DNA from: Marinobacter segnicrescens
GTDB taxonomy: Bacteria; Pseudomonadota; Gammaproteobacteria; Pseudomonadales; Oleiphilaceae
Direction of reading: 5' to 3'
Assembly: GCF_900111555.1 (NCBI RefSeq)
Contig: NZ_FOHZ01000001.1
Coordinates: 434,001-498,000 of the forward strand
DNA length: 64,000 nt
Shown: positions 1 to 9,147 of the stretch, piece after piece
How the letters are laid out: each line of letters starts with the position of its first letter
How positions within the stretch are numbered: the first letter of the stretch is position 1
Notes under the pieces: model-generated
What the model was told of the DNA's origin: nothing
The model's input: only the letters and a program-made list of their open reading frames with translations
Databases searched by the model: none
Made by a program: the position numbers and the translations under genes

Positions 1-28
1 AAAAAAACCGCCCGAAGGCGGTTTTTTT
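1..28. terminator. Bidirectional intrinsic terminator after the tRNA genes
   Basis: Seven A residues, a CCGCC/GGCGG stem closed by a CGAA tetraloop, and seven T residues form a symmetric Rho-independent terminator. Read on the minus strand it lies just past the tRNA-Glu gene, so it would end the tRNA-Ala/tRNA-Glu transcript. It could equally stop a plus-strand transcript entering the window from the left. Confidence 0.85.
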
Positions 29-64
29 GCTGATAACCCGGTGGACTAAACCGTGTTACCAAAT

Positions 65-140
65 TGGCGTCCCCTAGGGGGTTCGAACCCCTGTTGCCGC
101 CGTGAAAGGGCGGAGTCCTAGGCCACTAGACGAAGGGGAC
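65..140 (-). tRNA. tRNA-Glu (anticodon TTC)
   Basis: The minus strand folds into a 76-nt cloverleaf with a GTCCCCT/AGGGGAC acceptor stem, a CCGCC-CTTTCAC-GGCGG anticodon arm (anticodon TTC), a GGTTCGAACCC T arm and an encoded CCA end. It sits 7 nt downstream of tRNA-Ala and is almost certainly cotranscribed with it. The gene for its cognate synthetase, gltX, lies just upstream on the same strand. Confidence 0.97.
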
Positions 141-147
141 TAGAAAT

Positions 148-223
148 TGGTGGAGCCAAGCGGGATCGAACCGCTGACCTCAACACTGCCAGTGTTGCGC
201 TCTCCCAGCTGAGCTATGGCCCC
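148..223 (-). tRNA. tRNA-Ala (anticodon GGC)
   Basis: The minus strand folds as a 76-nt cloverleaf with encoded CCA and anticodon GGC in a CTGGCAG loop. The acceptor stem GGGGCCA/TGGCTCC holds the G3-U70 wobble pair, the main identity element for alanyl-tRNA synthetase. It is the first gene of a two-tRNA unit. Confidence 0.97.
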
Positions 224-236
224 TCAACGGCTGCGT

Positions 237-265
237 ATATTAAGGATCCGCCCGGGGGGCGTCAA
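237..265 (-). promoter_or_regulatory. Putative tRNA operon promoter
   Basis: On the minus strand a TTGACG (-35) and TAATAT (-10) are separated by 17 bp. The -10 is followed by a GC-rich stretch ahead of the tRNA-Ala 5' end, which lies about 14 nt downstream. This layout fits a sigma-70 stable-RNA promoter with a GC-rich discriminator. Seen by eye only; read-through from gltX is possible as well. Confidence 0.5.
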
Positions 266-292
266 CACTTAAAACGCATTTTTTTCAGTTTT

Positions 293-310
293 CTGGACAT
301 CCCTGTCCAG
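293..310. other. Small perfect inverted repeat between gltX and tRNA-Ala
   Basis: CTGGACA (293-299) and TGTCCAG (304-310) form a 7-bp perfect stem with a 4-nt loop just downstream of gltX. On the minus-strand transcript it is followed by A-rich sequence, not a U-run, so it is not a normal intrinsic terminator. It may be a processing or stabilising hairpin at the 3' end of the gltX mRNA, or chance. Confidence 0.3.
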
Positions 311-335
311 ACCGTTCAAAACACCACCAGATCGC

Positions 336-1820
336 TCATTCTGCGATCAGTGCAGCGTACTCCTTCTCCACCCGCTTGGTTTCCTTCTTGGAAAAACCGC
401 CCAGAACAGTCAGCGCATGGCGCAAACGGGCACGGGTCATGTCCGGACCCAGCAGCGCCATGGAGTCCATGACCGACCAGGAATTGGGCGTACCGGCAAT
501 CGCAACGAAGATGGCGAACATGAAGTCGCCCATCTTCAGCTCCATAGCCTTGGCCAGACCCTTGATGTCCGCGAAGATATTTTCCTTGCTCCAGTGACGC
601 TGGGCTTCCAGCTTCCACAGGGCAAACTGCAGCACCCGCTTCACCTGGCCTTCGTCCAGCTTGTTGTGGGCAAAGTCCTCCGGAGTCAGTTCCAGCATGC
701 CGGAGAACATGAAAGAAGCCATGGGCGCCACATCAGAGAACACCTCCGCCCTGCCCTTTACATGAGGCACCAGGGCGCGCAGGGCATCTTCGTTGAACCA
801 CCACTGGTGCAGGCGCTCCACGAACTGGTCGTCGGAAACGTCCTCCCGCAACCACAGGCCGTTCAGCCAACGCAGCTTCTCCACATCAAACACCGGACCG
901 CCGAGGGACACCCGGTTGATATCGAAGTGCGCGATCATCTCGTCCAGGGTGAACTTTTCACGCTCATCCGGCATGGACCAGCCCATTCGACCCAGGTAGT
1001 TGGTCACCGCCTCCGGCAGGAAGCCCATACGCTCGTAGAAGTTGATCGAGGTGGGATTCTTGCGCTTGGACAGCTTGCTCTTGTCCGGATTACGCAGCAG
1101 TGGCAGGTGACACAGCACCGGCATATCCCAGCCAAAATACTCATACAGCAGCTGGTGTTTGGGCGCAGAGTTGATCCACTCCTCACCCCGCAGCACGTGG
1201 GTAATCCCCATCAGATGGTCATCCACCACGTTGGCCAGATGGTAGGTGGGCATGCCGTCTGACTTGAGCAGGATCTGGCAGTCCACCTGGGACCAGTCAA
1301 TCTCGATCACGCCACGAAGCATATCGTCAATCTTGCAGACGCCTTCATCCGGCACCTTCATACGAATCACATAGGGCTCGCCTGCATCCAGACGACTCTG
1401 CACTTCGTCTGCCGGCAATTCCAGGTCGCCCTTGATACCCGGGTTTTCGCCCCGGGCCTTGCGCGCTTCACGGATGGCGTCGAGTTCTTCCGGGGTGCGG
1501 AAGCAGTAGAACGCATGGCCCTTCTCAACCAGTTCCATGGCGTACTGGCGATAGGAATCCTTGCGCTCGGACTGGCGATAGGGGCCATTGGGGCCTCCCA
1601 CATCGGGACCTTCGTCCCATTCCAGACCGAGCCAGCGCAGTGCCCGGAGAATGTCCTGTTCCGACTCGGCGGTGCTGCGGGCCTGGTCGGTGTCCTCGAT
1701 GCGGAGGATAAACTGGCCACCGTGCTGGCGCGCAAAGCAGAGGTTGAACAGGGCGACAAACGCTGTGCCCACATGGGGGTCACCGGTGGGCGACGGGGCA
1801 ATTCGGGTACGTACAGTCAT
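336..1820 (-). CDS. gltX: Glutamyl-tRNA synthetase
   Basis: Cytosolic class I aminoacyl-tRNA synthetase that charges tRNA-Glu with glutamate. The 494-residue protein has the expected family length. The HIGH-type motif is HVGT at residues 16-19 within [10 protein letters not shown], and the KMSKS-type loop is KLSKR near residue 248. The start is the ATG giving [13 protein letters not shown]; an upstream in-frame start would add 19 residues in front of the conserved N-terminus and is unlikely. The cognate tRNA-Glu gene follows on the same strand with tRNA-Ala between them. The divergent znuA gene lies upstream across a 176-bp gap. Confidence 0.96.
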   Translation of the reverse strand: MTVRTRIAPSPTGDPHVGTAFVALFNLCFARQHGGQFILRIEDTDQARSTAESEQDILRALRWLGLEWDEGPDVGGPNGPYRQSERKDSYRQYAMELVEKGHAFYCFRTPEELDAIREARKARGENPGIKGDLELPADEVQSRLDAGEPYVIRMKVPDEGVCKIDDMLRGVIEIDWSQVDCQILLKSDGMPTYHLANVVDDHLMGITHVLRGEEWINSAPKHQLLYEYFGWDMPVLCHLPLLRNPDKSKLSKRKNPTSINFYERMGFLPEAVTNYLGRMGWSMPDEREKFTLDEMIAHFDINRVSLGGPVFDVEKLRWLNGLWLREDVSDDQFVERLHQWWFNEDALRALVPHVKGRAEVFSDVAPMASFMFSGMLELTPEDFAHNKLDEGQVKRVLQFALWKLEAQRHWSKENIFADIKGLAKAMELKMGDFMFAIFVAIAGTPNSWSVMDSMALLGPDMTRARLRHALTVLGGFSKKETKRVEKEYAALIAE

Positions 1821-1946
1821 TAAAGGATCCAGCCTGACGCAGTGAATGAATGAAAAGGCGCCATTATACCGAGCCACGACGGAAATCCCATGAATGCTGA
1901 GGACGTTATGAGTTCATACGCATATGGAACTTCCCACTCCACCCCT

Positions 1947-1965
1947 AATGTAATATTATAACATT
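1947..1965. promoter_or_regulatory. Probable Zur operator upstream of znuA
   Basis: The 19-bp AATGTAATATTATAACATT is an imperfect palindrome centred on position 1956. It matches the AT-rich ATGTTATAATATAACAT core known for gammaproteobacterial Zur boxes at nearly every position. It lies 31 bp ahead of the znuA start codon, where bound Zur would block transcription when zinc is sufficient. The divergent gltX is an unlikely target. Confidence 0.75.
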
Positions 1966-1996
1966 TCCATTAAGACGATCAGGGCAAGTCTCCATC

Positions 1997-2995
1997 ATGA
2001 AACAGATCTCCCGTTTACTACCGATAGTCGGCCTGTCGGCGGCTCTGACCCTCGGGGCAGTTACTGCCCATGCCAATGATGAAAAGCCGAAGATAGTGGC
2101 CTCCCTCTCCCCGATCGAGCTACTGGTCAGGGCCGTGGCGGGCGATCAGGTGACTGTTTCCACGCTGGTGCCCGCCGGTGCCAGCCCACACACCTACCAG
2201 CTACGTCCCTCCGAGCGCCGCCAACTGGCCGCCGCAGACCGGATTTTCTGGGTTGGCCCGGGCATGGAGAGCTTCCTTGAACGCTTGCTGACGGGGCCGG
2301 ATTTTCGCGACCAGAGTGTGGCCCTGGCCCAGGGAGCCGACTCACCAGGCGATGACGCCCAAGGGCATCACGACCAGGATGGTCAGGGCGACCATACTGA
2401 AGCGGAGCATGGGCAAGAGCACGACAGCGCCGACGCTCATGATCACGGTCATGGTCACGACCACGGCGACGGCGAAGACCCTCATATCTGGCTGGACCCG
2501 ACCCTGGCACTGGACATGGCAGGAAAGGTCGCCCACAGCATCGAAGACCTTGAGGGCATCGATGCTGAGCAGGTCGACAGGAACCTGGCGAACTTCAAAG
2601 TGGCGCTGAAAGAACGTGAGGCCGCTATCCGTGTACAACTGCAGCCGGCGAAGGACCTGGACCTGTTCACCTACCATGATGCCTTCCGTCGCTTCGCTGA
2701 GCACTACGGGCTGACCATCGCCGGCGTACTGACCCTCAGTCCCGAGCGTAGCCCGGGTGCCCGTCACCTGGCAGAGGTGCAGCAACGGTTGCAGCAGGCG
2801 GACCAGCCCTGTCTGCTGACGGAACCCCAGTTCAACCGGCAATGGTGGGAGTCGTTGATGACCGATGTGGAGATACCGATCAGCACCTGGGATCCCCTGG
2901 CCGGTGATATCGAGCCTACCGCCACAGGTTACCTGGAATTCCAGCAGAGCCTTGCGGATGCCGTTCTACGCTGCCTGCCAGAGAACGCCGAGTAA
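1997..2995 (+). CDS. znuA: Zinc ABC transporter periplasmic binding protein ZnuA
   Basis: Periplasmic zinc-capture protein of the cluster A-I metal-binding family, delivering Zn2+ to a ZnuBC importer. A signal peptide with a likely cut after TAHA (residue 26) precedes the mature N-terminus. A metal-ligand His lies in PAGASPHTYQ (H65). A loop at about residues 118-164 carries some ten His residues mixed with Asp and Glu, the ZnuA hallmark that sets it apart from manganese-binding relatives. A Zur box precedes the gene. No znuB, znuC or zur is adjacent, so the partner subunits must be encoded elsewhere. The 3' end overlaps the convergent permease gene by 30 bp. Confidence 0.93.
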   Translation: MKQISRLLPIVGLSAALTLGAVTAHANDEKPKIVASLSPIELLVRAVAGDQVTVSTLVPAGASPHTYQLRPSERRQLAAADRIFWVGPGMESFLERLLTGPDFRDQSVALAQGADSPGDDAQGHHDQDGQGDHTEAEHGQEHDSADAHDHGHGHDHGDGEDPHIWLDPTLALDMAGKVAHSIEDLEGIDAEQVDRNLANFKVALKEREAAIRVQLQPAKDLDLFTYHDAFRRFAEHYGLTIAGVLTLSPERSPGARHLAEVQQRLQQADQPCLLTEPQFNRQWWESLMTDVEIPISTWDPLAGDIEPTATGYLEFQQSLADAVLRCLPENAE

Positions 2996-3889
2996 CAGCG
3001 GCAGGGTAACCATGCCCAACAAGGTCTGCCCGCTGATGATAGCGGCCATCAGGGGGGCGTCGCCCCCCAGTTGGCGAGCCAGGATGTAGGATGAGGTGGC
3101 GGTGGGCAATGCCGCCAGCAGGATGGCGACCTGCACCAGGGTGCCGCTCATACCCAGCAGCATGGCCAGGCCCAGGGTGAGTACCGGGAAGATCACCAGC
3201 TTGGCGAAAGATGACACCAGGAAAGGTGCCGAGGCATTACGCAGGGCTTTCAGTTGCAACCCGGCACCCACGCACATCAGACCCATGGGCAGTGCCAGGT
3301 CGCTCAGCGGAGCCAGGATACCGGCCACCACCGGATGAAAGCCGATACGGAAGAAACTCCAGATCACGCCAATCACCGACCCAATAATCAGCGGGTTGGT
3401 GACGATGGCCTTGATTACTGGTGCCAGGCGCAACTTTCCCTGCCGACAGGTCACCGAGAACATCAGGATGCACAGCAGGTTCAGCAGTGGCACCTTCACC
3501 GCCACGGCCACCGCGATCAGTGAGATCCCCTCGTCCCCCAGCAACATACCTGCCGCCGCCAGCCCCACATAGGAATTGAAGCGGATACCACCCTGGAACA
3601 CGGAAGAATAGACAGGCCCCGGCCAGCGCCAGATCAGCTGGATCAACACGAGAATCAGCGTCATGGCCACCAGCATGGCGACGATCAGTAACAGGATGTC
3701 GCCGTAGGCGGACGCGGGGAGGCGTGCCTGTCCCAGCTTGTAGATCAGCATGGCCGGAAACAGGGCGTAGTAGGTGAAGCGTTCAGCCTGGATCCAGAAA
3801 CCCTCGCCGGGGAACTGCCAGCGCCGGAACAGGTGCCCGATCACGATCAGCACAAACACCGGTATCAGGGCCTGAACCACAACTGACAT
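2966..3889 (-). CDS. AEC-family transporter (auxin efflux carrier type)
   Basis: A 307-residue polytopic inner-membrane protein with about ten hydrophobic segments in two five-helix halves. Its start (SVVVQALIPVFVLIVIGH) and repeat-type segments such as SDLALPMGLMCVGAGL and LPTATSSYILARQLGG are typical of the AEC (PIN-like) family of secondary carriers. Bacterial members mostly export or import dicarboxylates or related organic acids, but the substrate cannot be read from sequence. The gene is monocistronic and converges on znuA with overlapping 3' ends. No functional link to zinc is evident. Confidence 0.88.
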   Translation of the reverse strand: MSVVVQALIPVFVLIVIGHLFRRWQFPGEGFWIQAERFTYYALFPAMLIYKLGQARLPASAYGDILLLIVAMLVAMTLILVLIQLIWRWPGPVYSSVFQGGIRFNSYVGLAAAGMLLGDEGISLIAVAVAVKVPLLNLLCILMFSVTCRQGKLRLAPVIKAIVTNPLIIGSVIGVIWSFFRIGFHPVVAGILAPLSDLALPMGLMCVGAGLQLKALRNASAPFLVSSFAKLVIFPVLTLGLAMLLGMSGTLVQVAILLAALPTATSSYILARQLGGDAPLMAAIISGQTLLGMVTLPLLLGVLWQAA

Positions 3890-3996
3890 ATCTGTCCCTC
3901 AAGGCTGAAAAGCTGAGGATACTATCATTATTGCTCCCCGGGGTCTGCCCGGTGAGCACTGGGGCCGGGCCTTGCACCCTGCCCCGATGCCGGATC

Positions 3997-5043
3997 CTAT
4001 CGACCGGTTTTCAGCTGTTCCCAGTAACGATTATAGATCTGCATGGCCTCATCCCCCACGTCCTCCTGGAACTCGGCGTTTTCCATATCTTCCGCGGTGG
4101 GATAGCTGGTGCGATTGCTGGCAACTTCCTCCGGCAGCAGGTCACGGGCAGCCAGGTTTGGTGTGGCGTAGCCGATGTCCTCGCTGATCAGCGCAGAGAT
4201 CTCCGGCTGCAATACGAAGCTGATGAACTTGTGGGCAGCTTCCGGATTGGCGGCATTTTTGGGGATCACGAAACTGTCGAGCCACACGATGACACCTTCC
4301 TCAGGATAGATGTACTCCAGTGAAGGCATATCTTCCTTGCCCATAAAGGCTTCGCCGTTCCAGATCATGCCGATGTCGGTCTCGCCTTCGAGATACGGCA
4401 TACGGGGCGCGTCAGAGTTGAACGTGCGAACGGACGGCATCAGCTCGGTGAGCTTCTGATAGGCTTCCTCGATTTCTTCCGGATCGGTGCTGTTACCGGA
4501 GTAACCCAGTACGCGCAGGCCGACATGGAACACTTCCCGCATGTCGTTCGTCAGCATCACCTGGCCTTCATACTGCTGGTCCCACAGGTCGGCCCAGCCG
4601 GTTACTTCGCCCTCTTCCACCGCATCACTGTCGATGGCCAGGCCGGTGGTGCCCCAGAGGTAAGGCACGGAATAGGCGTTGTCCTTGTCGAAGCTCTGGT
4701 CCACCAGCTCCGGATCCAGGTTATCGAAACCTTCGATCTGGCTGTGGTCGATTTCCATCAGCAGGTCTTCCTTGCGCATCTTGTTCACATAGTAAGTGGA
4801 CGGCACGGCAAGGTCATACTGGCTGCTGTCATCCAGCAGCTTCAGGCGGGCATACATGGCCTCGTTACTGTCATAGGTGGTGTAGACCACCTGTATGCCT
4901 ATTTCTTCCTCGAACCGGTCCAGAACTTCCTGCGGCATGTACTCTGACCAGTTGTACAGGTTCAGCACTTGCGCCTCTTCCTGCTGGTCGCTGCAGCCTG
5001 CCAGGGTGACCGCTGCCAGACCGGCAATGGCAAGTTTCTTCAT
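3997..5043 (-). CDS. potD: Spermidine/putrescine-binding lipoprotein PotD
   Basis: Substrate-binding component of a polyamine ABC importer. The signal sequence ends in a lipobox (LAGC, Cys16), so the protein is probably a lipid-anchored periplasmic protein. The mature part follows the PotD pattern closely (LNLYNWSEYMPQEVLDRF, then PSTYYVNKMRKEDLL). Aromatic and acidic residues along the cleft (NWSEY, WGTTG, IWNGEAF, VWLDSF) fit polyamine binding. At 348 residues it has normal length. It is the last gene of potABCD; its ATG overlaps the potC stop by 4 bp. PotD (both polyamines) versus PotF (putrescine only) is judged from overall resemblance. Confidence 0.93.
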   Translation of the reverse strand: MKKLAIAGLAAVTLAGCSDQQEEAQVLNLYNWSEYMPQEVLDRFEEEIGIQVVYTTYDSNEAMYARLKLLDDSSQYDLAVPSTYYVNKMRKEDLLMEIDHSQIEGFDNLDPELVDQSFDKDNAYSVPYLWGTTGLAIDSDAVEEGEVTGWADLWDQQYEGQVMLTNDMREVFHVGLRVLGYSGNSTDPEEIEEAYQKLTELMPSVRTFNSDAPRMPYLEGETDIGMIWNGEAFMGKEDMPSLEYIYPEEGVIVWLDSFVIPKNAANPEAAHKFISFVLQPEISALISEDIGYATPNLAARDLLPEEVASNRTSYPTAEDMENAEFQEDVGDEAMQIYNRYWEQLKTGR

Positions 5044-5810
5044 TGTTTACTCCTCATCAGAATCCATTGGGACAACACAAGCATCAGCAGTGAAAACACC
5101 AGCAACAGCGTACCCAGTGCATTCACTTCGGGTTTCAGGCCGACTCGCACCATAGAGTAGATGCGTAGCGGCAGGATTTCATATCCGGGGCCACTAACAA
5201 AGGTGCTCACCACCACATCGTCCAGGCTGAGGGTAAAGCCCAGCAGCCAGCCCGCCAGCAGCGCCGGCATGATCACCGGCAGCAGCACAGTGCGGGTCAT
5301 GGTGAAATCCGAGGCACCCAGGTCCCTGGCCGCTTCCGGCAAGCTTTCGTCAAAGCCGCTGAGACGGGCCATCACAGTAATCACCACAAAGGGCAGGCAG
5401 AAGGTGACGTGCGCCAGTAACAGGGAGAAGTAACCCAGTTGCACCCCCACCAGCAGGAACAGCGACAGCAGGGATATGGCCAGCACAATCTCCGGCGACA
5501 TCATCACCACGAACAGCATACCCCGAAGGGCCTTCTTGCCCCGGAACCGATAACGGTGCAGTGCCAGCGCCGTCAGAGCACCGATCAGGGTCGACAGGGT
5601 GGCCGCCGATACCGCGAGCCACAGGGAATTCCACAAGGCCTGCATCATGGCGTCATTGCTGAACAGTGACTCGTACCAGCGCCAGGTGAAGCCACCCCAG
5701 CGGTAGCCGGTGCGACCATCATTGAAGGAAAACACCACCAGCACACCGATGGGGATATAAAGGGCCAGGTACACCAGCACCAGGTAGGCCCTTGGCAACC
5801 AGCGAGTCAT
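5040..5810 (-). CDS. potC: Polyamine ABC transporter permease PotC
   Basis: Inner-membrane permease of the spermidine/putrescine importer, 256 residues with six predicted transmembrane helices. The EAA loop that docks on the ATPase is seen as LPEAARDLGASDFTMTRTVL followed by LPVIMPALLAG. The N-terminal motif PIGVLVVFSFNDGR and the length fit PotC. It overlaps both neighbours by 4 bp (ATGA junctions), showing translational coupling between potB and potD. Confidence 0.94.
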   Translation of the reverse strand: MTRWLPRAYLVLVYLALYIPIGVLVVFSFNDGRTGYRWGGFTWRWYESLFSNDAMMQALWNSLWLAVSAATLSTLIGALTALALHRYRFRGKKALRGMLFVVMMSPEIVLAISLLSLFLLVGVQLGYFSLLLAHVTFCLPFVVITVMARLSGFDESLPEAARDLGASDFTMTRTVLLPVIMPALLAGWLLGFTLSLDDVVVSTFVSGPGYEILPLRIYSMVRVGLKPEVNALGTLLLVFSLLMLVLSQWILMRSKQ

Positions 5811-6667
5811 ACCTCGGCCTCCTCACCCAGGCGCCGCTGACTGAGACGGTGTGTAAACAGCAGCAGGGCCATGGCCAGGGTAAGCATGATGGCAGCGGCG
5901 GCACCGAACGGCCAGTCACGGGCATCCAGGAACTGGTTCTTGATCACATTGCCCACCAGCAGGTTACGGGAACCACCCAGGATGTCCGGGACAAAGAAGA
6001 GCCCCATAGCCGGCAAAAGCACCAGCATCACACCGGCCAGGACGCCGGGCAGGGTCAGGGGCACCACCACATGGATAAAGGTGCTGAAACGCCCGGCCCC
6101 CAAGTCGTGGGAGGCCATCAGCAACTCCCGTCGCAGGTCATCAAAGACCGAGTACAGGGGCAGTATCATGAACGGCAACAGCAAATAGACCAGGCCGACG
6201 ATAACGGCGCCTTCGGTATACAGCATGCGCAGCGGCACATCGATAAGCCCCATCTCCATCAAGCCGGTATTGATCAGTCCATTAGTGGCCATCAGTAGTT
6301 TCAGTGCGTAGGTACGCACCAGGGAGTTGGTCCAGAAGGGCACGATCAGCAGGAAGATCAGCAGCAGCTGGCGCTCCTTTGCAACCCGGGACAGGGCCCA
6401 GGCGAAGGGGTAACCAATGACCAGGCAAACCAGGGTCGTTACCGAGCCCATGTACAGGGAGTGGAGGAAGACCTCGAGGTACAGCGGGTCAAGCAGACTG
6501 CGATAATTCTCCAGCGTCACTGGTAACGACAGGAAGGTCCCCGGGTCACGGGTCAGGAAACTGGCACCGATCACCAGCAGATTGGGCGCCAACACCAGTG
6601 CCAGCAGCCAAGTCCAGACCAGCACCAGCACACCGGTCCGGAAGGGTTGCCGCAACCCCCTAAGCAT
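5807..6667 (-). CDS. potB: Polyamine ABC transporter permease PotB
   Basis: Second permease of the importer, 286 residues with about six membrane helices. The EAA-type loop reads [20 protein letters not shown]. The first ATG after the potA stop ([12 protein letters not shown]) is chosen: it overlaps the potA stop codon region by 8 bp and gives the usual PotB length. A longer in-frame reading runs far into potA and is implausible. The product pairs with PotC to form the channel powered by PotA. Confidence 0.92.
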   Translation of the reverse strand: MLRGLRQPFRTGVLVLVWTWLLALVLAPNLLVIGASFLTRDPGTFLSLPVTLENYRSLLDPLYLEVFLHSLYMGSVTTLVCLVIGYPFAWALSRVAKERQLLLIFLLIVPFWTNSLVRTYALKLLMATNGLINTGLMEMGLIDVPLRMLYTEGAVIVGLVYLLLPFMILPLYSVFDDLRRELLMASHDLGAGRFSTFIHVVVPLTLPGVLAGVMLVLLPAMGLFFVPDILGGSRNLLVGNVIKNQFLDARDWPFGAAAAIMLTLAMALLLFTHRLSQRRLGEEAEV

Positions 6668-7781
6668 TCGCTGCCTGGTCCTCGGGAGCGTGCACTTCTT
6701 CCTGGGGCAGCAGCCACTCCCAGCCCTCGACCCAACTGACCCGAACCGGCTCACCCAGGCGGTAGTCAAAGGCGGGGTCGTCCTCGTCGAAGAACTCACT
6801 GGCAAGCACCTCGGTGCCATCGTCGAGGTGAATCACCGAGTCCAGGGTACTGCCTTTATAGTTGCGCTCCACGACCTTGCCGGCAAAGCCGTGGTCTGCG
6901 TCCGGCTCCAGCACCCGGATATCCTCTGGTCGCAGCAGGACATGCACCCCCTGACCTTCGGAAACCGGGAACCGTGGTCGCCTCATGGTGCGCCGGTAGC
7001 CGGAGACATTCACCGTTATGCGCTGCTCATCCACCTGTTCCAGGACACCCGGGAAAAGATTGGTTTCTCCAACAAAGCGGGCGGTGAAAAGGTTGGCAGG
7101 GCGCTCGTAGATTTCACGCGGCGTCCCCTTCTGCTGCACCTTGCCCGATTGCAGCACCACAACCCGGTCTGACATGGACAGGGCTTCTTCCTGGTCGTGG
7201 GTGACGAAGACGAAGGTAATGCCCAGCTCCCGCTGCAGCCGTTTGAGTTCAATCTGCATGGTCCGGCGCAGCTTGTAATCCAGCGCTGAAAGCGGCTCAT
7301 CCAGCAGCAGGAGTTTCGGGCGCTTGACCACAGCCCGGGCGATGGCCACCCGCTGTTGCTGGCCGCCCGAAAGCTGGTGGGGCTTGCGCCGGGCAAAGTC
7401 ACCCAGTTGCACCATGGCGAGGGCATCCTCCACCCGCTGGCGAATCTCGTCCCTTGGCCGTTTTTCCATCTTCAGGCCATAGGCGACGTTGTCATACACC
7501 GTCATATGAGGGAACAGCGCATAGTGCTGGAAAACGGTGTTCAGAGGTCGCTGCTCCGGCGGCAAGGCAGTGATATCTGTGCCGTTGAGCTCAATGGTGC
7601 CACTGTCGGGTATTTCAAAACCAGCCAGCAACCGCAACAGGGTGGTTTTACCGCACCCTGAGGGCCCCAGCAGTGTGATGAACTCGCCATCCGCGATATC
7701 CAGGTCGAGGGAGTCCAGCACCGTTTTGCCGGAGAACTGTTTGCCCAGATTTCGGAGAGAAAGCAGCGTCTTCTGTGTCAT
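6660..7781 (-). CDS. potA: Polyamine ABC transporter ATPase PotA
   Basis: Cytoplasmic ATP-hydrolysing subunit, 373 residues. It shows Walker [10 protein letters not shown], signature [15 protein letters not shown], Walker [13 protein letters not shown] and switch His in [10 protein letters not shown]-terminal TOBE-like regulatory domain follows ([15 protein letters not shown], then a final segment with [14 protein letters not shown]). It is the promoter-proximal gene of potABCD and faces dusA across a 154-bp divergent intergenic region in which I see no confident potA promoter. Confidence 0.94.
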   Translation of the reverse strand: MTQKTLLSLRNLGKQFSGKTVLDSLDLDIADGEFITLLGPSGCGKTTLLRLLAGFEIPDSGTIELNGTDITALPPEQRPLNTVFQHYALFPHMTVYDNVAYGLKMEKRPRDEIRQRVEDALAMVQLGDFARRKPHQLSGGQQQRVAIARAVVKRPKLLLLDEPLSALDYKLRRTMQIELKRLQRELGITFVFVTHDQEEALSMSDRVVVLQSGKVQQKGTPREIYERPANLFTARFVGETNLFPGVLEQVDEQRITVNVSGYRRTMRRPRFPVSEGQGVHVLLRPEDIRVLEPDADHGFAGKVVERNYKGSTLDSVIHLDDGTEVLASEFFDEDDPAFDYRLGEPVRVSWVEGWEWLLPQEEVHAPEDQAANA

Positions 7782-7935
7782 CAGCAGCGCCCCTGAAATG
7801 AGCGGGCTATTTTTTCAGAAAATGCCCCCCCGGGCAAAGGCTACAGGCGATTTTTCACGGGTTTCTGCTACATCGCCGATGGTACGTTCAGGTACAATGC
7901 CTGCCAGATTCACTGCTGTATCAGGCCATACGTTC

Positions 7936-8961
7936 ATGTCTATGCCAGAGACACATATAAAGTCCCCTGCTCCTTTGTCCCGCCGCTTCTGTGTGGCACC
8001 CATGATGGACTGGACTACCCGCCACTATCGTTACCTGGCCAGAATCCTGAGCCGACGGGCACTGTTGTATACCGAGATGGTCACCACCGGCGCCCTGATC
8101 CATGGCGATACCGCCCGTTTTCTGCAGCATGACCCGCTGGAGTATCCCCTTGCCCTGCAACTGGGCGGCAGTGACCCGGACGAACTGGCCCGATGCGCAG
8201 CCCTGGCGGAAGAGTATGGCTTCAACGAGGTCAACCTGAACGTCGGCTGCCCCAGTGACCGGGTACAGAACAACATGATCGGCGCCTGCCTGATGGGCCA
8301 CCCGGAAAAGGTCGCCGACGGAGTGCGATCCATGATCGCCGCCACCTCCCTGCCGGTCACCGTCAAACACCGGATCGGTATCGACGGACGGGAGTCCTGG
8401 GAAGATCTCTGCCACTTCATGGAAACCGTGGCGGCGGCCGGCTGCCGGACCTTTATTGTCCATGCCCGCATTGCCGTGCTGGAAGGCTTGAGCCCCAAGG
8501 AGAACCGGGATATCCCGCCGCTCAAGTACCCGTGGGTGTATGACCTCAAGGCTCGCTACCCGGAGCTGGAAATCATCATAAACGGGGGAATCAAGACCTT
8601 CGAGGAGTGTCACCAGCACCTTGAACACACTGACGGGGTCATGCTCGGCCGGGAGGCCTACCACAACCCCTGGCTGCTTGCCGGTGTTGACCCTGAATTG
8701 TTCGGCGAAGAGCCCTCCGTGTCCAGTCGCCACGACGCCCTCAGGGCCATGTTGCCGTTTATTGAGGCAGAACTGGAACGAGGCGTATACCTCAGTCACA
8801 TCACCCGCCATATCATGGGCCTGTTCCATGGCCAGCCCGGGGGGCGCCAGTTCCGCCGACATATCAGCGAGAACGCCCATCGTCCGGGCAGCGGCATAGA
8901 GGTGGTACTTGATGCGTTGGCCAAAGTTCGGGAGCCTCTCCCTCAACCAGACCCTGCATAG
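7936..8961 (+). CDS. dusA: tRNA-dihydrouridine(20/20a) synthase DusA
   Basis: Flavin-dependent enzyme reducing uridine to dihydrouridine in the tRNA D loop with NADPH. The barrel begins with RRFCVAPMMDWTTRHYR, typical of the DusA subgroup. The catalytic Cys is C105 in NVGCPSDRVQ, and FMN-binding segments appear as VKHRIGID and INGGIKT. The ATG at 7936 gives 341 residues, the normal length; the ATG two codons later is an alternative, and neither has a strong ribosome site. A TACAAT at 7893-7898 is a possible -10 element, with no good -35. Confidence 0.93.
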   Translation: MSMPETHIKSPAPLSRRFCVAPMMDWTTRHYRYLARILSRRALLYTEMVTTGALIHGDTARFLQHDPLEYPLALQLGGSDPDELARCAALAEEYGFNEVNLNVGCPSDRVQNNMIGACLMGHPEKVADGVRSMIAATSLPVTVKHRIGIDGRESWEDLCHFMETVAAAGCRTFIVHARIAVLEGLSPKENRDIPPLKYPWVYDLKARYPELEIIINGGIKTFEECHQHLEHTDGVMLGREAYHNPWLLAGVDPELFGEEPSVSSRHDALRAMLPFIEAELERGVYLSHITRHIMGLFHGQPGGRQFRRHISENAHRPGSGIEVVLDALAKVREPLPQPDPA

Positions 8962-9147
8962 CTTCTGCATGACCAGCCGATAAGCCTTTGCTGTCTTGTT
9001 CCCGCCACGCCAGCCGGTTATCGTAACGATATGACGACAGCCTTCCAGCAGATTCCGGCCCTTCCCGGTTTTTGCCGAAGGCCCCACGCGCTTTGCCGCA
9101 ACAGGAAGCATGCCTGACGACAATAGGGACACGAGGAACAATCATCG

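Noticed and set aside
7921..9141. 406-codon open frame on the minus strand over dusA
   Set aside because: It covers the catalytic dusA gene in antisense and shows no recognisable domain.
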